DNA of 64,000 nucleotides from Paramarasmius palmivorus. Lineage: Eukaryota > Basidiomycota > Agaricomycetes > Agaricales > Marasmiaceae. Of this stretch, positions 36,119 to 48,468 are shown piece after piece. Made by a program: the position numbers and the translations under genes. The notes under the pieces were generated by a model that did no database searches, was not told the origin of the DNA, and worked only from the letters and a program-made list of their open reading frames with translations. The stretch covers positions 62,001-126,000 of the forward strand of contig JAYKXP010000013.1 in assembly GCA_037176845.1 (NCBI GenBank), read 5' to 3'. How positions within the stretch are numbered: position 1 is the stretch's first letter; every line of letters begins with the position of its first letter.

Positions 36119-36878
36119 AATGACGAGAGTAGTGGATAGTCTGAGTAAATGTTGACCTGTATATGTCGTTCTGTGTATGAAGTTGTGTACATGCAGTTGT
36201 GTCATCTTGGAACTATACTGTCTCTCTTGCTCTCTATATCCTATGCAACCCCTTATCCTAACCCTCTCCTAAGCCCACCCAACGCTCCTCAACTTACATG
36301 GTGAATAACTGACTATAAGAGGTGCCAGTGGACAGAATGACCCTGGAAAAGGACATGTTAGACCTGTAGTCTGCCAAAAAGATCCTTTTCACTTACTAAT
36401 ATATGCCTTTGCACCTCAGATGATACTACCTCTCCTTGCCCTGTGAATGCCTGGAAGAAATGTTGAACACCTGTGCTTAATGTCCCGAGAATATTGATGA
36501 CTTGCTCACTTGAGGTGTGCTTTTTCTGTATAGTTCCTCGAACATGGCAGTGGGTAAACCAAGCACAGGATAGCTAGAAGTATAAGCCCAGTGTCGTCTG
36601 AGGGGAACATTGAGCAGAAGAGAAGGATAGTGCGGAGTGGGACTGTTGTTGGTGGAGCTGACAAGGTGTCGAGATTTGCAGAGAGCCTTGTGTAGGGAGG
36701 TGTGGTACAAACTTGATGGGCTGTTCAGTGTGCCCGGAGTTGAGAGCTGCAAAATCAAGGGTCGTAGTAGTTCTAAGTAATTGACTCGGAGCACAATGAT
36801 GTTGGTCCACGTACTGTTCCCCTGCGAGTAGCTGCTAACCAGTTACAACACCTGTAAATTTCCTGTGAGCCTCTCATC
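36119..36878. other. 3' flank of NLR gene 1, duplicated
   Basis: Matches 56039-56804 with high similarity (for example TATCCTATGCAACCCCTT, CAGAGCTGACAGGGTGTCGAGA-like blocks). No coding frame is kept between the two copies. It probably holds the 3' UTR of the NLR gene and the tail of family G. Confidence 0.4.
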
Positions 36879-37220
36879 TCAGTCCTCTCTGATTTCCTTC
36901 AACATTCTTGGTATTTGAGTGGGCATGAGGTGAGTCTGGAGGAAAGGATGCCAATGGACATATTTGGTGGAAATTGAGGAGAGTGTGTTGATACTTTGGT
37001 AGTCAGCAGTGTTGAAAATAAGACACTTGAAGTGGTGCGCTGTGTCTTCTCCAACCTTGACTGGGGAGCTGTAAGTAGGGAGTGAGAAATTGAATTGTTG
37101 GCTGAATGGTTTCGGTTCAATGTTATCGGCATGAGCGCTTATCGCGACAGATTTTTCATCACACCTTACCACGTGGCTCGTCTTTTCAACAACGTCCATC
37201 ATCGCCCCACTTTTATTCAT
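36879..37220 (-). pseudogene. Family G copy 1 (unrecognised)
   Basis: Frame of 113 codons on the minus strand: MDVVEKTSHVVRCDEKSVAI, SAHADNIEPKPF, TYSSPVKVGEDTAHHFKCLI, NTADYQSINTLSS, STKYVHW, ending KEIRED stop. The copy at 56805-57130 keeps the same reading (MDVVEKNSHVIWCDENFVAI, KVGKDTVHHYKCLIFDT, STKYVHH) but has a stop in its middle and a frame change near the end. Conservation of residues across two copies supports a coding origin; no domain recognised. Confidence 0.45.
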
Positions 37221-38049
37221 CTTCCCTCGTTCTTTGCCTCCTTTCTATCTGTAAGTTTGTCAGCTTCCGTTCTGTGTTTACCTAACACGCATCATCACAG
37301 ACCTCGCCGTTCCATGTCGTCCACAACAACCGCCAGACCGATTTTCAAGCATATGTCCCAGCAGGCACCATGGCGGCTCCAATAGGGCTCACGTAGAAGA
37401 GGTTTTTTGAACTATGGCAAGCTTTGAATCCACTCCTCCAGTGTCTGGTGCCTTTTTTGGCCCTTGTGCCGACTAAGCCGTTGTGTTGAGGGGTGCTACT
37501 CTAGTGCTCTGCTCTGGGCCAGCAGAACTTGTATTGGCTAGTGAAGCTTGGAGGTGCATACCCTTCATCTTTACCTTCAGCAAATTTCTGACCTAGCTGC
37601 TTAGCACCCTCCCTAAAACATCCACCCCCTACGGCATAGTCAACATAGCTCAACCTCGTTGACCCATTCATGTCCTGCGTGATAGTGTCCTTCCCCTGCT
37701 ACCTGAACAAAGGACAACCCATAGAAGGCCTCGCCATATGGATTAGCAACACTCAACACACTACAGAAACACCCTTTCCAGTGTTTTATGAGGCACACTC
37801 GCCAAACATTCCGTGATTCCAAACCCACCAACCTATGACTTGCAACGTCTGGCAAAGGCGACGACTTTGATGCTCAACATGGTCGATTACACTGGGTTGT
37901 ACCTACACCGTCCTGCACCTCATATCTCCTTCCCCTTCCGACCCTTTTGCCCCGTCAACAGGGTCATATTAGCTTCCACATCACCAACGCCAACTATCGA
38001 CACCCAAAAGGTATTCATGCCTTTGCCATCCTCAACCGCTAAACACATC
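37221..38049. other. Duplicated intergenic DNA
   Basis: Close to 57131-58019. Shared pieces such as CTCGCCATATGGATTAGCAA and AAACACCCTTTCCAGTG. 37250-37385 has an intron-like GTAAGT..CATCACAG shared with 57186-57236, so a plus-strand exon pair may be present, but I cannot extend it to a protein. Confidence 0.35.
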
Positions 38050-38472
38050 CTAATACCTCCCTAGATCATCTACCGGCCGTGTTCAGCACCACCGAACGCA
38101 TCTCATGCATACCGTCTCCGCCACGCATACCCCCGACCTACCTCCCGTTTCGACAACTTCCCAATACACTACGACTGGCGGATACACGGCTAAAGCAGCT
38201 CTACGCATACCCCAACAAGTTCCTGCAATCTCACGGGCATACGGGATGTGGTCGCTGATGCTGGTCCATCCGTAGGTTTGACCTTCAAGGAGAAGGTATG
38301 TCAACCCTGTTTATCACTTGATTTACTGGTTGCTAAGCGTCTTTTAGGTGTTCCTGGGCTTTGTTTGAACTTGGGAAAAGGGATTTTCATCTCGGATGTA
38401 GCCGTCAAGGGAACGAACACATGGTTACACTTGGTGGTCATAGATGAAGGAAAAGAGGACTACGAACAATGA
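38050..38472 (+). pseudogene. Family B copy 2
   Basis: Reads GYTAKAALR.., then RDVVADAGPSVGLTFKEK, donor GTATGTCAAC, branch-like TTGCTAAGC and acceptor TTTTAG (38297-38348), followed by VPGLCLNLGKGIFISDVAVK and stop at 38472 in one of the frames. The intron matches copies 1 and 3. The exon frames on both sides do not join without a change, so status is uncertain. Confidence 0.35.
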
Positions 38473-38550
38473 TGTTTCGCCCAAAGGGTGTGCGCACAAT
38501 CAGGTTACGAACACCTGAGGTTGTGAGAGGAACATTGGTATAGATTACGA

Positions 38551-38826
38551 TCATATGGCTCCAGTACAGCATAGGTTTGGAAGTAGAAGGACTAGATACG
38601 GTGAATATATCAATCTCTTGAATACATTCTCGTATCCATACAGCCTCTCAATCGCCCCCAGACTCCAGCTGGCCGAAACGACCAGGTTTCCGAGTAATTG
38701 ACGCGACGAGGGGGATGAACCGACAGCGATGACATGAAATGGTGTGACAGGCCAAAGAACCTCAAGGAGCACAAGCGTTGGCATTCGCAGGTGTTGCAAG
38801 TTACGAGCGTGTAAACAAACGTTCAC
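38551..38826 (-). pseudogene. Family H copy 1 (unrecognised)
   Basis: Minus frame of 91 codons: LLEVLWPVTPFHVIAVGSSP, SSRQLLGNLVVSASWSLG, VLLLPNLCCTGAI. The second copy near 58.5-58.8 kb keeps PSSHQ, LRYLVVSAGWSL and MLYSNL in a corresponding but shifted frame. Function unknown. Confidence 0.3.
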
Positions 38827-39797
38827 TCGTGAATCTATCTGGGAATAAGTAATGAAGCAATAACGAAACGAAATAACTCCTCATACCTTCGGGCTGGGAT
38901 AGCATCCTTCAGACTCCTACAACACAGATCCATACCTACACCAGTCTTTGCGAGACAGCAGACACCTATACCAAGATTCTTCGGCAGTAGCAGCGAGGCT
39001 AGTGCAAACTGTATTCGGAATAGGTAAGATATGTGGTGATGACGGATGAATCAGAGAGCATAAAGGTGGCGTATTGATCTAACGTTTTGCACCCTGTGGG
39101 TTCAAAGATGGTATACGCTCTCACAAGCGATTAGTTGGAAATGGTTCTCCCGCGCGATGGTATTGAAGGGCTCTCAGTGATCATGCCCATTTTCCTGTTA
39201 GAAATGGTGTGTATGAAACGCAGCTGAGTGAGAAACAGGGGGAGCTGTATGTTCTGGGATGGCGCCGAAGGACTGATGACAGGGTGATGTTGCAGTTGAG
39301 GCGTGTTGACGCAGAATGGCGAGCATGTGTTGTGAACGTGTGACATGGAACACGTTTAGTGCGGAACAGCGTCGGATAGGCTGACAGGATAGCGTTTGAC
39401 TTGAAAGCTACCCGTCTATTACAACGTTAACAGTGTCAAGGAATGAGACTAGCTAGACAGTAGACTTACCCTCGCTCCTCGTATCCCTGCCTCTAGTGAT
39501 CAAGTCCAGCATGACTCTGACACTCCATCGCGAGCTTGGTCGACTGCTAAATCAAAAGAAAGGTCAGACAGAGGTTGGAGTAACATCAAGGACTTACCGG
39601 GACCAAGCAGTGGTAACATTTCAATATCGAATCACCATACAACACCTTCTTCAACCTAGAAAAACATCAGCAAAGGGAGGCATCAAAAAGAAGGTGAACC
39701 AATGTACCTCCTCAATGAGCTCTTGTCCCGGTTCGCTATGCCTTTCTTTGGTAACCTTCACCAATTCCGTAGGTAGGGAGCACTTGAGATGTTTCAA

Positions 39798-41250
39798 TTA
39801 CAGTTTCAAGGCTTTGGGCGAGTGAAAACAAAGAGCAGACCGACAGGATCCGACCTATATCAATGCGTGATTTCAGTGCCGGCGCTGGCTTGTTGACACT
39901 GATGAGGAAGTCAGTACGATTTCCAGACCAAAGGATGTGGGATTTACGTTGAACCAATACCTCAACCGTTCAGCCTCTATACGTCCCATGATCCCTGCTC
40001 CTGCCAGCGAAAAACACGGAACCACATGAGCAAATATATCGGGTGTAGTGAATTCCGGCTCGTCATGTCGGCTTGCAAGGCGCAGGTCTGGTATTTTGAA
40101 TATGCGCGTGTTACGGTGCGATCCCAGAAGATGGTCTCTACGGTTCCAGTAGAGAGGTTAGAGAGAGACGGTACCACGAGAGCCAATGGGTAGAAAGTGG
40201 GGTGTTGGCTAAGTAAAGAAAGGTCAGAACTCAAAATCTTCCACACAAACAGGTCGACGCACCATGATAGACGCATAGACTTTGGCCTCTGATAGAGGCA
40301 GCCCCTGTTGCGAACCACTTCTCCCACATGTAGTTGTTGCGGTAGCTCTCAAAAAGGGCACGCGCGATGGATCTCAGATGAGAACCGTGTAGGCTTGAAT
40401 GGGAGGTGAGTATTGAGACGATGGTATAGAGCCCCGGAAAATGCTTACCAGCCGTTCAGGGTAAAGCTCTTGAATCTACCCAAGTATTGGCTTTCTTTTC
40501 CATCACCCAAAGTCTTCGCCCGGCACATCCTATACACCCAGCCTACCAAAACGGAATTCGTTGTCGCGTTATGTATCTGGTGTGATTGAAGAAGGACAAG
40601 GAGGAGGGAGACATGCCCCAGAGCCCACGGAGGGTGATGCTAGAAGTTTCTTGTTGAGAGGTATGCGTACAAGCATAAGGAGTGGGCTTAGGCTGGCGGA
40701 TGTAGGTGTGTATGAGCGAGGATGCTGAATTATACGTCGAGGTAGCCATTGCTAATTGGTGCTGGGGAGGGCATGAAGTAAAAGGCGGGGAAAAGGGTGG
40801 TTGGTATCCAGATGGGGTTGGGATGAACAATTGTTGGGTGTCGGCGTACCGTCGATCATGTAGCGGTGCGGAGAGAATGCATTTTTTTGCAATATCGAGG
40901 GCTTTCAGAGGGACGGAGCGGAGTTTTCGGCTATAGCGGCTGTATAGGATTACTAGAGGATGGTTCCTTAGCAATTGGAGGACAAGTGAGTGAGGTGTGG
41001 AAGGAGGAAATAGTGGAACTCACCAGATGATACATCATGCTCCCGGAGAATTTCCAACCACCCGTTCACCTTGAAATTCTTGGTATGCGTATTGTTATCT
41101 CATATAACACCACTCGTAAAGTCCTTGGGGTATAAGACCTTCGCGAAATGTCGATATCACTGAGGTCGTCGTTGGTGAAGAGTCCGAAAAGAGTCTTGAT
41201 TTGTCATAAAGCGAGTTGGGGTTAGGGTCAAATTGAGCGCTATCAATTGA
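39798..41250 (-). pseudogene. Family A copy 3
   Basis: Head marker 41219-41230. Blocks: KNFKVNGWLEILREHDVSS with donor GTGAGTTCC near 41020; a Pro/Gln-rich stretch in frame 40543-40974 (143 codons, DRRYADTQQLF, PPQHQLAMATSTY); NSVLVGWVYRMCRAKTLGDG; donor GTAAGC near 40450; SYRNNYMWEKWFATG near 40330; then VQRKSHILW and SRIDIGRI. At the 3' end the frame differs from copies 2, 4 and 5: SPKALKL and its stop (39798-39800) are in another frame. DNA at 39130-39797 is the common tail also seen at 1515 and 59080. Confidence 0.4.
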
Positions 41251-41631
41251 CGCCATGATTTTCTTGTCCCATGACTACATCGTTGGGAGCTAAGGTAAGA
41301 ACACTAATCCAAAATGCTATAGCTTTCCATCCTTTCTCCAGCTCGGAAGCATGCTCAATATTTATGGACAGAGCTTGAATGTACGCAGACGTTTTCTACG
41401 GCTGCCAATAGACAACGTGGATTGAAATAGGTTGAAAGAAGCGTGCATCCGTGGAGAGGTATAAGGTGAGCCCTGGGATAACCTTTTCCTATGAACACCA
41501 CTGAGTTTCAAACAGATATTCAGGACCCGCTATATCGTACTACTCCGAGTCATCTGTGCGTCAAGTCAAAATCATTTATCTTCCATGCATCTTCGCGGTT
41601 ATGGACAAGGGAGTGACTCTCTGGGCCCTGT

Positions 41632-42060
41632 CACAGGTGGCAGCTCCGGATTTTTGGGCGGGGAAATTGAAAAGGAAACACTAAAAGAAATATCAGTTGT
41701 ACGCTAGTAGATATGACAAATAGACCTGCCTAGATTACGCTCCTTTGTGCACAAAGAAAGGTGACCTTTCTCGGGCCCAAGAAATATGATCTTTTTTGGC
41801 GCTGAAAGGTGAGATATGGTTAGGGTTGAGTAAAAATATGAGATTTTTTGGCGCCGAAATGCCAAAACCCTAACCTATCTTACCTTTCAGCGCCAAAAAA
41901 GATCATATTTCTTGGGCCCGAGAAAGGTCACCTTTCTTTGTGCACAAAGGAGCGTAATCTAGGCAGGTCTATTTGTCATATCTACTAGCGTACAACTGAT
42001 ATTTCTTTTAGTGTTTCCTTTTCAATTTCCCCGCCCAAAAATCCGGAGCTGCCACCTGTG
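41632..42060. mobile_element. Foldback MITE with perfect 179-bp inverted arms
   Basis: 41632-41810 is the exact reverse complement of 41882-42060 by eye, with a 71-bp centre that continues the pairing imperfectly (GATATGGTTAGGGTT against AACCCTAACCTATC). Ends are CACAGGTGGC and GCCACCTGTG. Flanks are TGT on both sides (41629-41631 and 42061-42063), a possible 3-bp target duplication; a CAC-starting TIR with a 3-bp duplication recalls CACTA/EnSpm elements. No coding capacity. Arm identity implies recent insertion or recent copying. If transcribed it would fold into a long hairpin. Confidence 0.9.
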
Positions 42061-42599
42061 TGTTGAACCTGTGTTTGCCCGTTGAACACCTAGCCCAGAT
42101 CCGGGTGAGTACGCAATTGATATACTACGCAACCTCTACCTAGAGAACGCTAGTGCAACTCGGTAGCACCCAGAAATTGACCACCAGATTCCCTTTTCGT
42201 AAACCTTTCATCCGCTCAGAGTGAATCATTTACCAGGCTTGGTTTTATGAGAAGGCAAGTACTCCGCTTCACCGGACAGGTTTTTTGTTAGGCTTCTCAT
42301 ACGCGGATAACAGGATGATTTACCGATTTTATATTCGACAACCTCTAAGCATACCAGATGCTTCTGTCAAAGTGCTCATTGTTGGAACGAGGTAAGTTCG
42401 CTCCGTTATCTCATCGCACAAAGAGAGAATCTATGAGCGAGTTCGTCAAATGCTCTAAATTCCAGTTCCTTACTTCCGGCTCATGGATCTTCGCAGATAT
42501 GGTCGAACTGAAAACGCTCACCTCTTAAGCCTTCATCTCAGGAGTTTCGGAGACCATATCTACTCTAGTTCCTCTTTACAAAGTGTGATTGCGCCATAG
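42061..42599. other. Intergenic DNA between the two duplication units
   Basis: Patches match 7560-7960 (AGCACCCAGAAATTGA, TCAGAGTGAAT.ATTTACCAGGCT), so it is the same flank that follows family A copy 1. No gene recognised. Confidence 0.4.
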
Positions 42600-42910
42600 A
42601 GGTGATGAATGCGTAGTTTTCATATACTATGTATACCTAATTATGAAGCATCCCATGCCCTGTTGAACACTTGTGCTAAATACCTAGTACCGCCCTGATT
42701 CGACATCATGCGGTCTAAGCAGCGCGTGAACTCATCAACGATCACACAAAGCTGGTCTCATACACTGCTCAGTTTTGTTTAAAATCACATCGGTATCGGC
42801 GTAGAGATATCATTGTAGGCTATTCGAGGGGTGTACAAGTCAATGCTGTACACCTGGTATCAACAACTTTCGGAGTACTGATTAGTTATTTAAGGGCAGA
42901 GATTGCGCTA

Positions 42911-43210
42911 TCAAAAATTCGGAACGACAGTTGAAGCTCCCTGAAAGTGTCCTTCTACCCATGCCAACGCCGACTCTTGTCGGAAAAGACCAACAAGCAC
43001 TCTCGGGGTCCGAGGAACAGTAAATGATCCTGATCTGCGACAACGATCCCAATTGTGTTTGCTTGAAGACCCCAACGTTACGATTGGATGACCTCCGCGC
43101 GCTACGATTGAAAAAGCGTATGTAGATCGAAGGTGCAAGCAACTAACGACTCGGTCATGGCGTCGGCAGCTACAGAAAGGAGTGGTGCCCAGATGGATTG
43201 CATATAGCAT
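42911..43210 (-). pseudogene. Family J copy 2
   Basis: 99 codons open on the minus strand: LGTTPFCSCRRHDRVVSCLH, LRSTYAFSIVARGGHPIV, then SSKHNWDRCRRSGSFTVP and QESALAWVEGHFQG. The first half matches frame 19997-20332 and the second half matches frame 19836-20114, meaning that copy 1 has a frame change between them and this copy is the more intact one. Confidence 0.4.
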
Positions 43211-43759
43211 CAGCTAGAGTGGTATATGAGTCAATTGCACTGTAACGGAAAAGACAAGTAACGCACCGTGATGTTGATCCTAACGATAAGCGTGTACTCC
43301 ACTCTCGAGTCCTTGTTCTCAAATTGAAATCTTTGTGCGTACCAAAGCCGGCGAGACGCTAAAGTACCCGTTTCGATGCCAAGGGATAGCTGTTAGATGC
43401 TGGCTGGGTGATGAACAAGATCTTGGTTCTGGTGCGTGAAAAGAATCAATATAGAGTGGTGATGTTGCGAGCCTAAAACGTGCTCACCACTCGCTGGGAG
43501 AGGACACCCATCCTAGGCCTCAGTATTTTATATCTCTTCGCGATATCATGTCGTAGCTTCGAAACACCTCGAATACATTAACAACTTTTCATTCCTCATG
43601 ATACCAAAGTGTTCCTGTACACGAAACTATACGACACGGTTGCGGACATCTTCTCAACGAGTAACAACTTCATTCTGGATTTTGTAGTCTTCTTGGGATA
43701 ATGATATCCTGAATCACTACGCGCTCCACGACGCTGATCGTAGGAAGAAGTCAGAAGCG

Positions 43760-45258
43760 CGGCTATACCGAACAAGGCATCACTTACATTGACAGCCCAA
43801 GTTCCAACCTAGCGCCTCGTACGCTCTTTCCTTGAGCATTAAACCCATTATTTGGACCAGGATATGTGTGAATATATTGTCTTGAACGAACTGTCACCTA
43901 GATGATACTTCGAACTGCGCATATTGTCTTGTACGGCAATGTTCTGGTGTTGTAGGTATTCGGGCTTCGTGAAGTGATTTCTACGGCGTCAAAGGGACCG
44001 AATAGCTGGCGAGAGGTATGTCCAAGGTTTGACAGGAGTTGACAGACGCAGGGGCGACATGTACTTCGGTCTTGACTCTTCGATGGTTTGGCGGCTATAG
44101 GATAAGAGAGGTTAGAACTTGAGATTTGGCGTATAAACAGATAAACGCACCACGATGGAAGCGGATACTTGGACCTTGGATATGTAGAGCCAGCCCAGTT
44201 GTGACCTGCCTCCTCCTTCTGGCTCCTGCAGTCCGAACGATAGCTCTTTCCAGGAATGAGTCAAGACCACCGCCGCTGTCGAAGGTAATCACCTAGGCCC
44301 CTTGCATCACGATGACATTGGTATCGGGATGAACTACACTGTCCAACAAACTGCAGTAGCTGTCAATTAAAGGTAAGCTTGGGATAGCGTTGCAGAGCAG
44401 GAACGTACTCACCAATCGTCTGGGATGATATCCTTGATTTTACATCTCCAGTCAATAACCCAAGCCGATCAACCACGTTCTTTTCCATTGAACGGCCTCC
44501 ATGCACCACTGGTTTTTAATCCGTCCCTGCCTGTCAAGACCGGGGGCCGATGGATCCTGTGTATTGGTTGCTACAGCGGAGGGAGTGAGAGCTGTACTAG
44601 GGAGCTCGTACAATAAGACGTGGAATTTTGAGGGAGAGGCGTGCTAGGAGGAGCTACACGTCGACGTAGGTGTATGGGCGCAGGGTGCAAGCACTTTCTG
44701 CGTGGTGCGGAAGTTGGGGGCAAATGTTCGATGGATTGTGATAGGCGGTGGGCAGGTGGAGGGGAAGGGAGTGTTGAAATGGATGATTGTAGGCTGGAAT
44801 AGCGCAGGTGATATAGCGAGGTGGAGGCGAGTGGGCTCGTCGATGTCTCCAGAGTTTGGCGGCAATGACGGAGCTTGTGTCAACTTGAGTAGCAACGAGG
44901 TACGTATATCAAGATGCTGCCTAGGAAATTAGAGCGTGAGTGAACGAAAGATCAAGGACCAAAAAAAGTCGACTCACCGTATAGCGGATCAACCTCGCCA
45001 TCAATTTCTAACCATCCATAAGAGTTGAAATTCTGGAATACAGAGTCTTTTTATTGCATGTTTCGGCTGGTGAGTCCTGTGGGGTATAAGAGTTTGCGTG
45101 AGGGCAACATTCTCCAAGGTCGTCGTTGGCGAAGGGACTCCGTTTATTTGTTCAGGTTGTTGCCGAATATGGCTGGTGGGGTTAGGGTCAATGTCACGGT
45201 GAGCGCCTGTTAATTGACGCCCTTTTTGTCTCCTCCATCTCTCTTCGCCCCCTCGCAC
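43760..45258 (-). pseudogene. Family C copy 3
   Basis: Head frame 45001-45258 (85 codons) with DIDPNPTSHIRQQPEQINGV and PTTTLENVALTQT, marker GGGTTAGGGTCA at 45179-45190, ATTGACGCC just upstream on the plus strand. Downstream the frame 44644-44895 reads SLPPNSGDIDEPTRLHLAIS and FNTPFPSTCPPPIT, matched closely at 21622-21960. These long conserved frames suggest a real exon of a Pro-rich protein. The 3' part near 43.9-44.0 kb corresponds to 20.75-21.0 kb. Confidence 0.4.
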
Positions 45259-45689
45259 ATTCTCCCTTGGCTAGCTATCCTGGGGTCCCCGGATTATCTC
45301 AAGTTCAAAGGATTAAGCAAATTCGGACTATCAAAGCCACTCTCAATTTCTTTTTCAGATACAGTCCTCGACATCCAAGGATAGAGACGGTATCCAGGCT
45401 ACTGGCTGGAGGAGAAGAGTTGTAGTACATTGGTGGTTATAGGCGTGAATTTGAGACCTCATGGTGCGTTTGAGGCTACCATTCTCGTACTTTACTCAAA
45501 ACCCGATCATTCTCATGCACAAGTAGACCCGTTTTTAGTCGGATACTTTGGAAACATATCCCTCAGTTTCTATACTATGTCCAAGTTATTATTCCTGCAC
45601 CAATACGCAATATGACGAGTTCCCGCTCAGACCCGCGAGAACGACCTCCTCTAACATTCTGTCCCATCCAAAGCTATCGCAATCGAATG

Positions 45690-46760
45690 CTCACAAACTG
45701 AAGAAATGGCCAATACCTACCCACAAAGCCCGTTTCTGCCAACACCGCTCATGAATGCGTAGCGGCGTCCCAAGCCCCTCTCCCAGACTGGGCTTCCAAT
45801 GGACAATCGGTATTGGCACAGTAGCGACGTGCGGTTGTTCCGGCTCTCGAAACTGTTTGCTACCTCTCACACGACCCCTAGATCTTTTGTCTTCTGTTCG
45901 GAAGGAGAGTTTCAAGGAAGGTATAGAGTGATATGATGGAACTCTCAGGGTATTCACGGAGTCTTCGTAACCCGGTCAACATATATCGTTACAAGGGAGT
46001 TTCGCGAAGATATCTAGGTTATTAGGTCCGTTTCTAGCCACAGGATATCCGCGATAATACTCCTTATGGTGCATAATTTCTTGTTATCCTTCTGCTGCCG
46101 TGCTGATCCGTTTACTAGTATTACAGACAATGAAACTTCTTGATACTAGTTCCGCCATGCTGAGCCAACTTCCAGCCGTCGTGATTCCTGTAAACATTTA
46201 CAGGGCATAGTCTGTGGGATACAGTATCGGTACGCGATACCAACAAACTCGTTAATGCTCGTCCCAAGAAGCTGAATCAAGCCATTGTCATTCTCGCAGT
46301 ACGTTTTCGATTTTCTCTCCTCCAGCTACTTTCCTTGTTGTGTATCCGCGTCATTGAGACAGAGAACTCGCGAACCCATCTCTTCATCTCACTGTCCCAT
46401 CGTTAATCTCATCGTTATGGACTCGAGAACAATAATATCTGGAAATCGCCACGCCTGCTGTTCAAAGCGTTGTATGCGACACAACATTTCCGTACCCTCT
46501 TCGATGGGCTTTCCTCCGTTGTAAGGTGTGTCGGGATCAACATATCGCTTAGCGTCTAGCCCTAAGATCGCTGTAGTATCAGCATTCGTTGCCATTTACT
46601 GTTTCATCTCAGAATCTGTATGTTTGTCTTGTATTGATAGATGTCCTGAAGTTAAGTCGTCGCTAGTGATGTCTGCGATAGTGGTTGCGCTATCTAACGG
46701 TGAGCACCTTTGAATTTCTTCGCATTACTGCCAGGTTATCGATGATACTATTCTTGCCTT
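45690..46760 (+). pseudogene. Family E copy 3
   Basis: Keeps VRLFRLSKLF and the CATGATTCC/GTGATTCCTGTAAAC block but has stops and an extra insertion (about 45860-45955) relative to copy 2. No complete frame. Confidence 0.3.
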
Positions 46761-47007
46761 TTGAAGTCCATCTGGCGGAACATTACCTTGGCCAGAACCC
46801 CAATTGTGACTTTAACACTAGTTCACTTATGATCTCGTTATGTACCGAGTCCTAAGATGTAACTCTGCAGTTCCCTCGCTTTCTAAACCGATCTCGAGTC
46901 CACACATCTCCGAAATCTCCGCGAGGAAGCCAAAGAAAGGTAAGAAAACAGCTTCTCAGAAGCAACGACGAGTGTGCCGTCTGAATGCGAGGGTATTGGA
47001 GGCTGGA

Positions 47008-47760
47008 TTACGCTCTCCGGTTCATCGATAGGTAATCCGGAAGGATAGGCACCAAGACTGCATGTCCTTCATGTGGACGATGTACCCACAACGGTCTGCG
47101 TATGACCGGAAATCCTTGCCATCGTATGTGCGGTACCGTAACTGGCATTGATTCTGGGCGTGCAGGCATTTTTGAGGGCGTGTGGTTGATATGAGGTTGA
47201 ACGCCGACGGAACCAGCCCGGGGAAGAAGATATTCGCATGCAATATCTGAAATTGATAGGTAATCATTCCTTATCGCTGTAGTGCTTGGTGCACCAACGT
47301 CATCAATGCAGGACCTCACAGGATATACGAACAGGAATAAACGTGTAGACCGGATGCTCGCAGCAGTCCCACGATGAAAACACGTACCCGTCGATAAGGA
47401 GCATCAGTTCCGGAACGCTCGTTTATCGACATCTCCCCACACCGGCTATTCGAGAACCAAATGAGAGCACTAAAAGGTAGCATTGGGTAGAATGATACAA
47501 CACTGGCAGCTATGATAAACGTTGAAGAACACGACTGCCAATTCCCAGTTGGCCAGTCCCATCCACCGGTCATCTCTTATCTCGCTCTTGCGTATCACCG
47601 GCAGCGTCTGTGATACAGAAACCTTGAAATGAAGTCGGCGGCTTCTATGCCGGCAGATGATGGAAACACGAGGCAAGAGCGTGTTCGGTTTGAGTGCCGC
47701 CGCGAATGGTGCAGAGCATCGGATGCTGCACTGGACCGTGTATCCGAGTTGGTTTTTCGC
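47008..47760 (-). pseudogene. Family D copy 3
   Basis: Frames 47316-47573 (FIIAASVVSFYPMLPFSALI) and 47008-47319 or 47022-47267 (RTYDGKDFRSYADRCGYIVH, MKDMQS). Compared with copy 1 it has a short insertion around YADRCGYIV and several frame changes. Unrecognised. Confidence 0.35.
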
Positions 47761-48468
47761 AAGCTGATATACGAGTCACTGCTGTTGAGGTGTAGGCTCT
47801 ACGCGGTAGGTATATCGTTGAACGATGCGATTCGGTAGGGTGGTAGTTGTGGCTGAGTAGTACCGATGGGGATATGAAGTTCTCTTCCTGAGCGGCGGCA
47901 TCCCTTCGTCTTCTATGAGTCATGGGTGTTGTTCCCGAGGGCCTAGACATCGTGAGCAATAGCCAAAGTCACAAACACATAAAAAGTACTCACCGCTCGC
48001 GTCAGCAATCTTTTCTTAAGCCAAAGGAAGTTTTCTGGCCCTCATTTCCGCGTGCTCTCCCTTTGCTCTCCCTTGACGTTCATCCATTCAGACTACGCGA
48101 TGGAGAAGATACATCTACCGCCTTAGTCGCAGATAGAAACAGGCCGAATACTTGTACATCACGGTGCTTCGAAGGCGAGTACAGAGAACGACGATTCAAC
48201 GTCGGATGTCACAGGAAAATGGTGCCCTATCGAAAGAAAGGTCAGAAAGAGGTTGGAAACTAGGGTGACATCGAGAACGTACCATGTCGCAACGCTGGCA
48301 CTGCACCAGTCAAGTCCCTTGCAAGCTAGAAAAAGCAACATCAGCGAAGGCAGGTATCAAAAGGAAGGTTAACCAACATACCTCTTGAACGAACTTCTTT
48401 CCCAATTCACCAGTATTCGTCGATCCTTGATAATCGTGTAGGGAGAATACTTGAGGCAGATGTTTCGG

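Larger units (their letters stand above)
30180..41230. repeat. Segmental duplication unit 1, second part
   Basis: Collinear with about 50018-61015 (offset about 19.8-20 kb) through F, NLR, G, B, H and A. Identity is highest in NLR exons 4 (second half) to 8 and from the end of exon 9 to about 38.3 kb. The right limit in unit 2 is cut by a pogo element. Confidence 0.85.
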
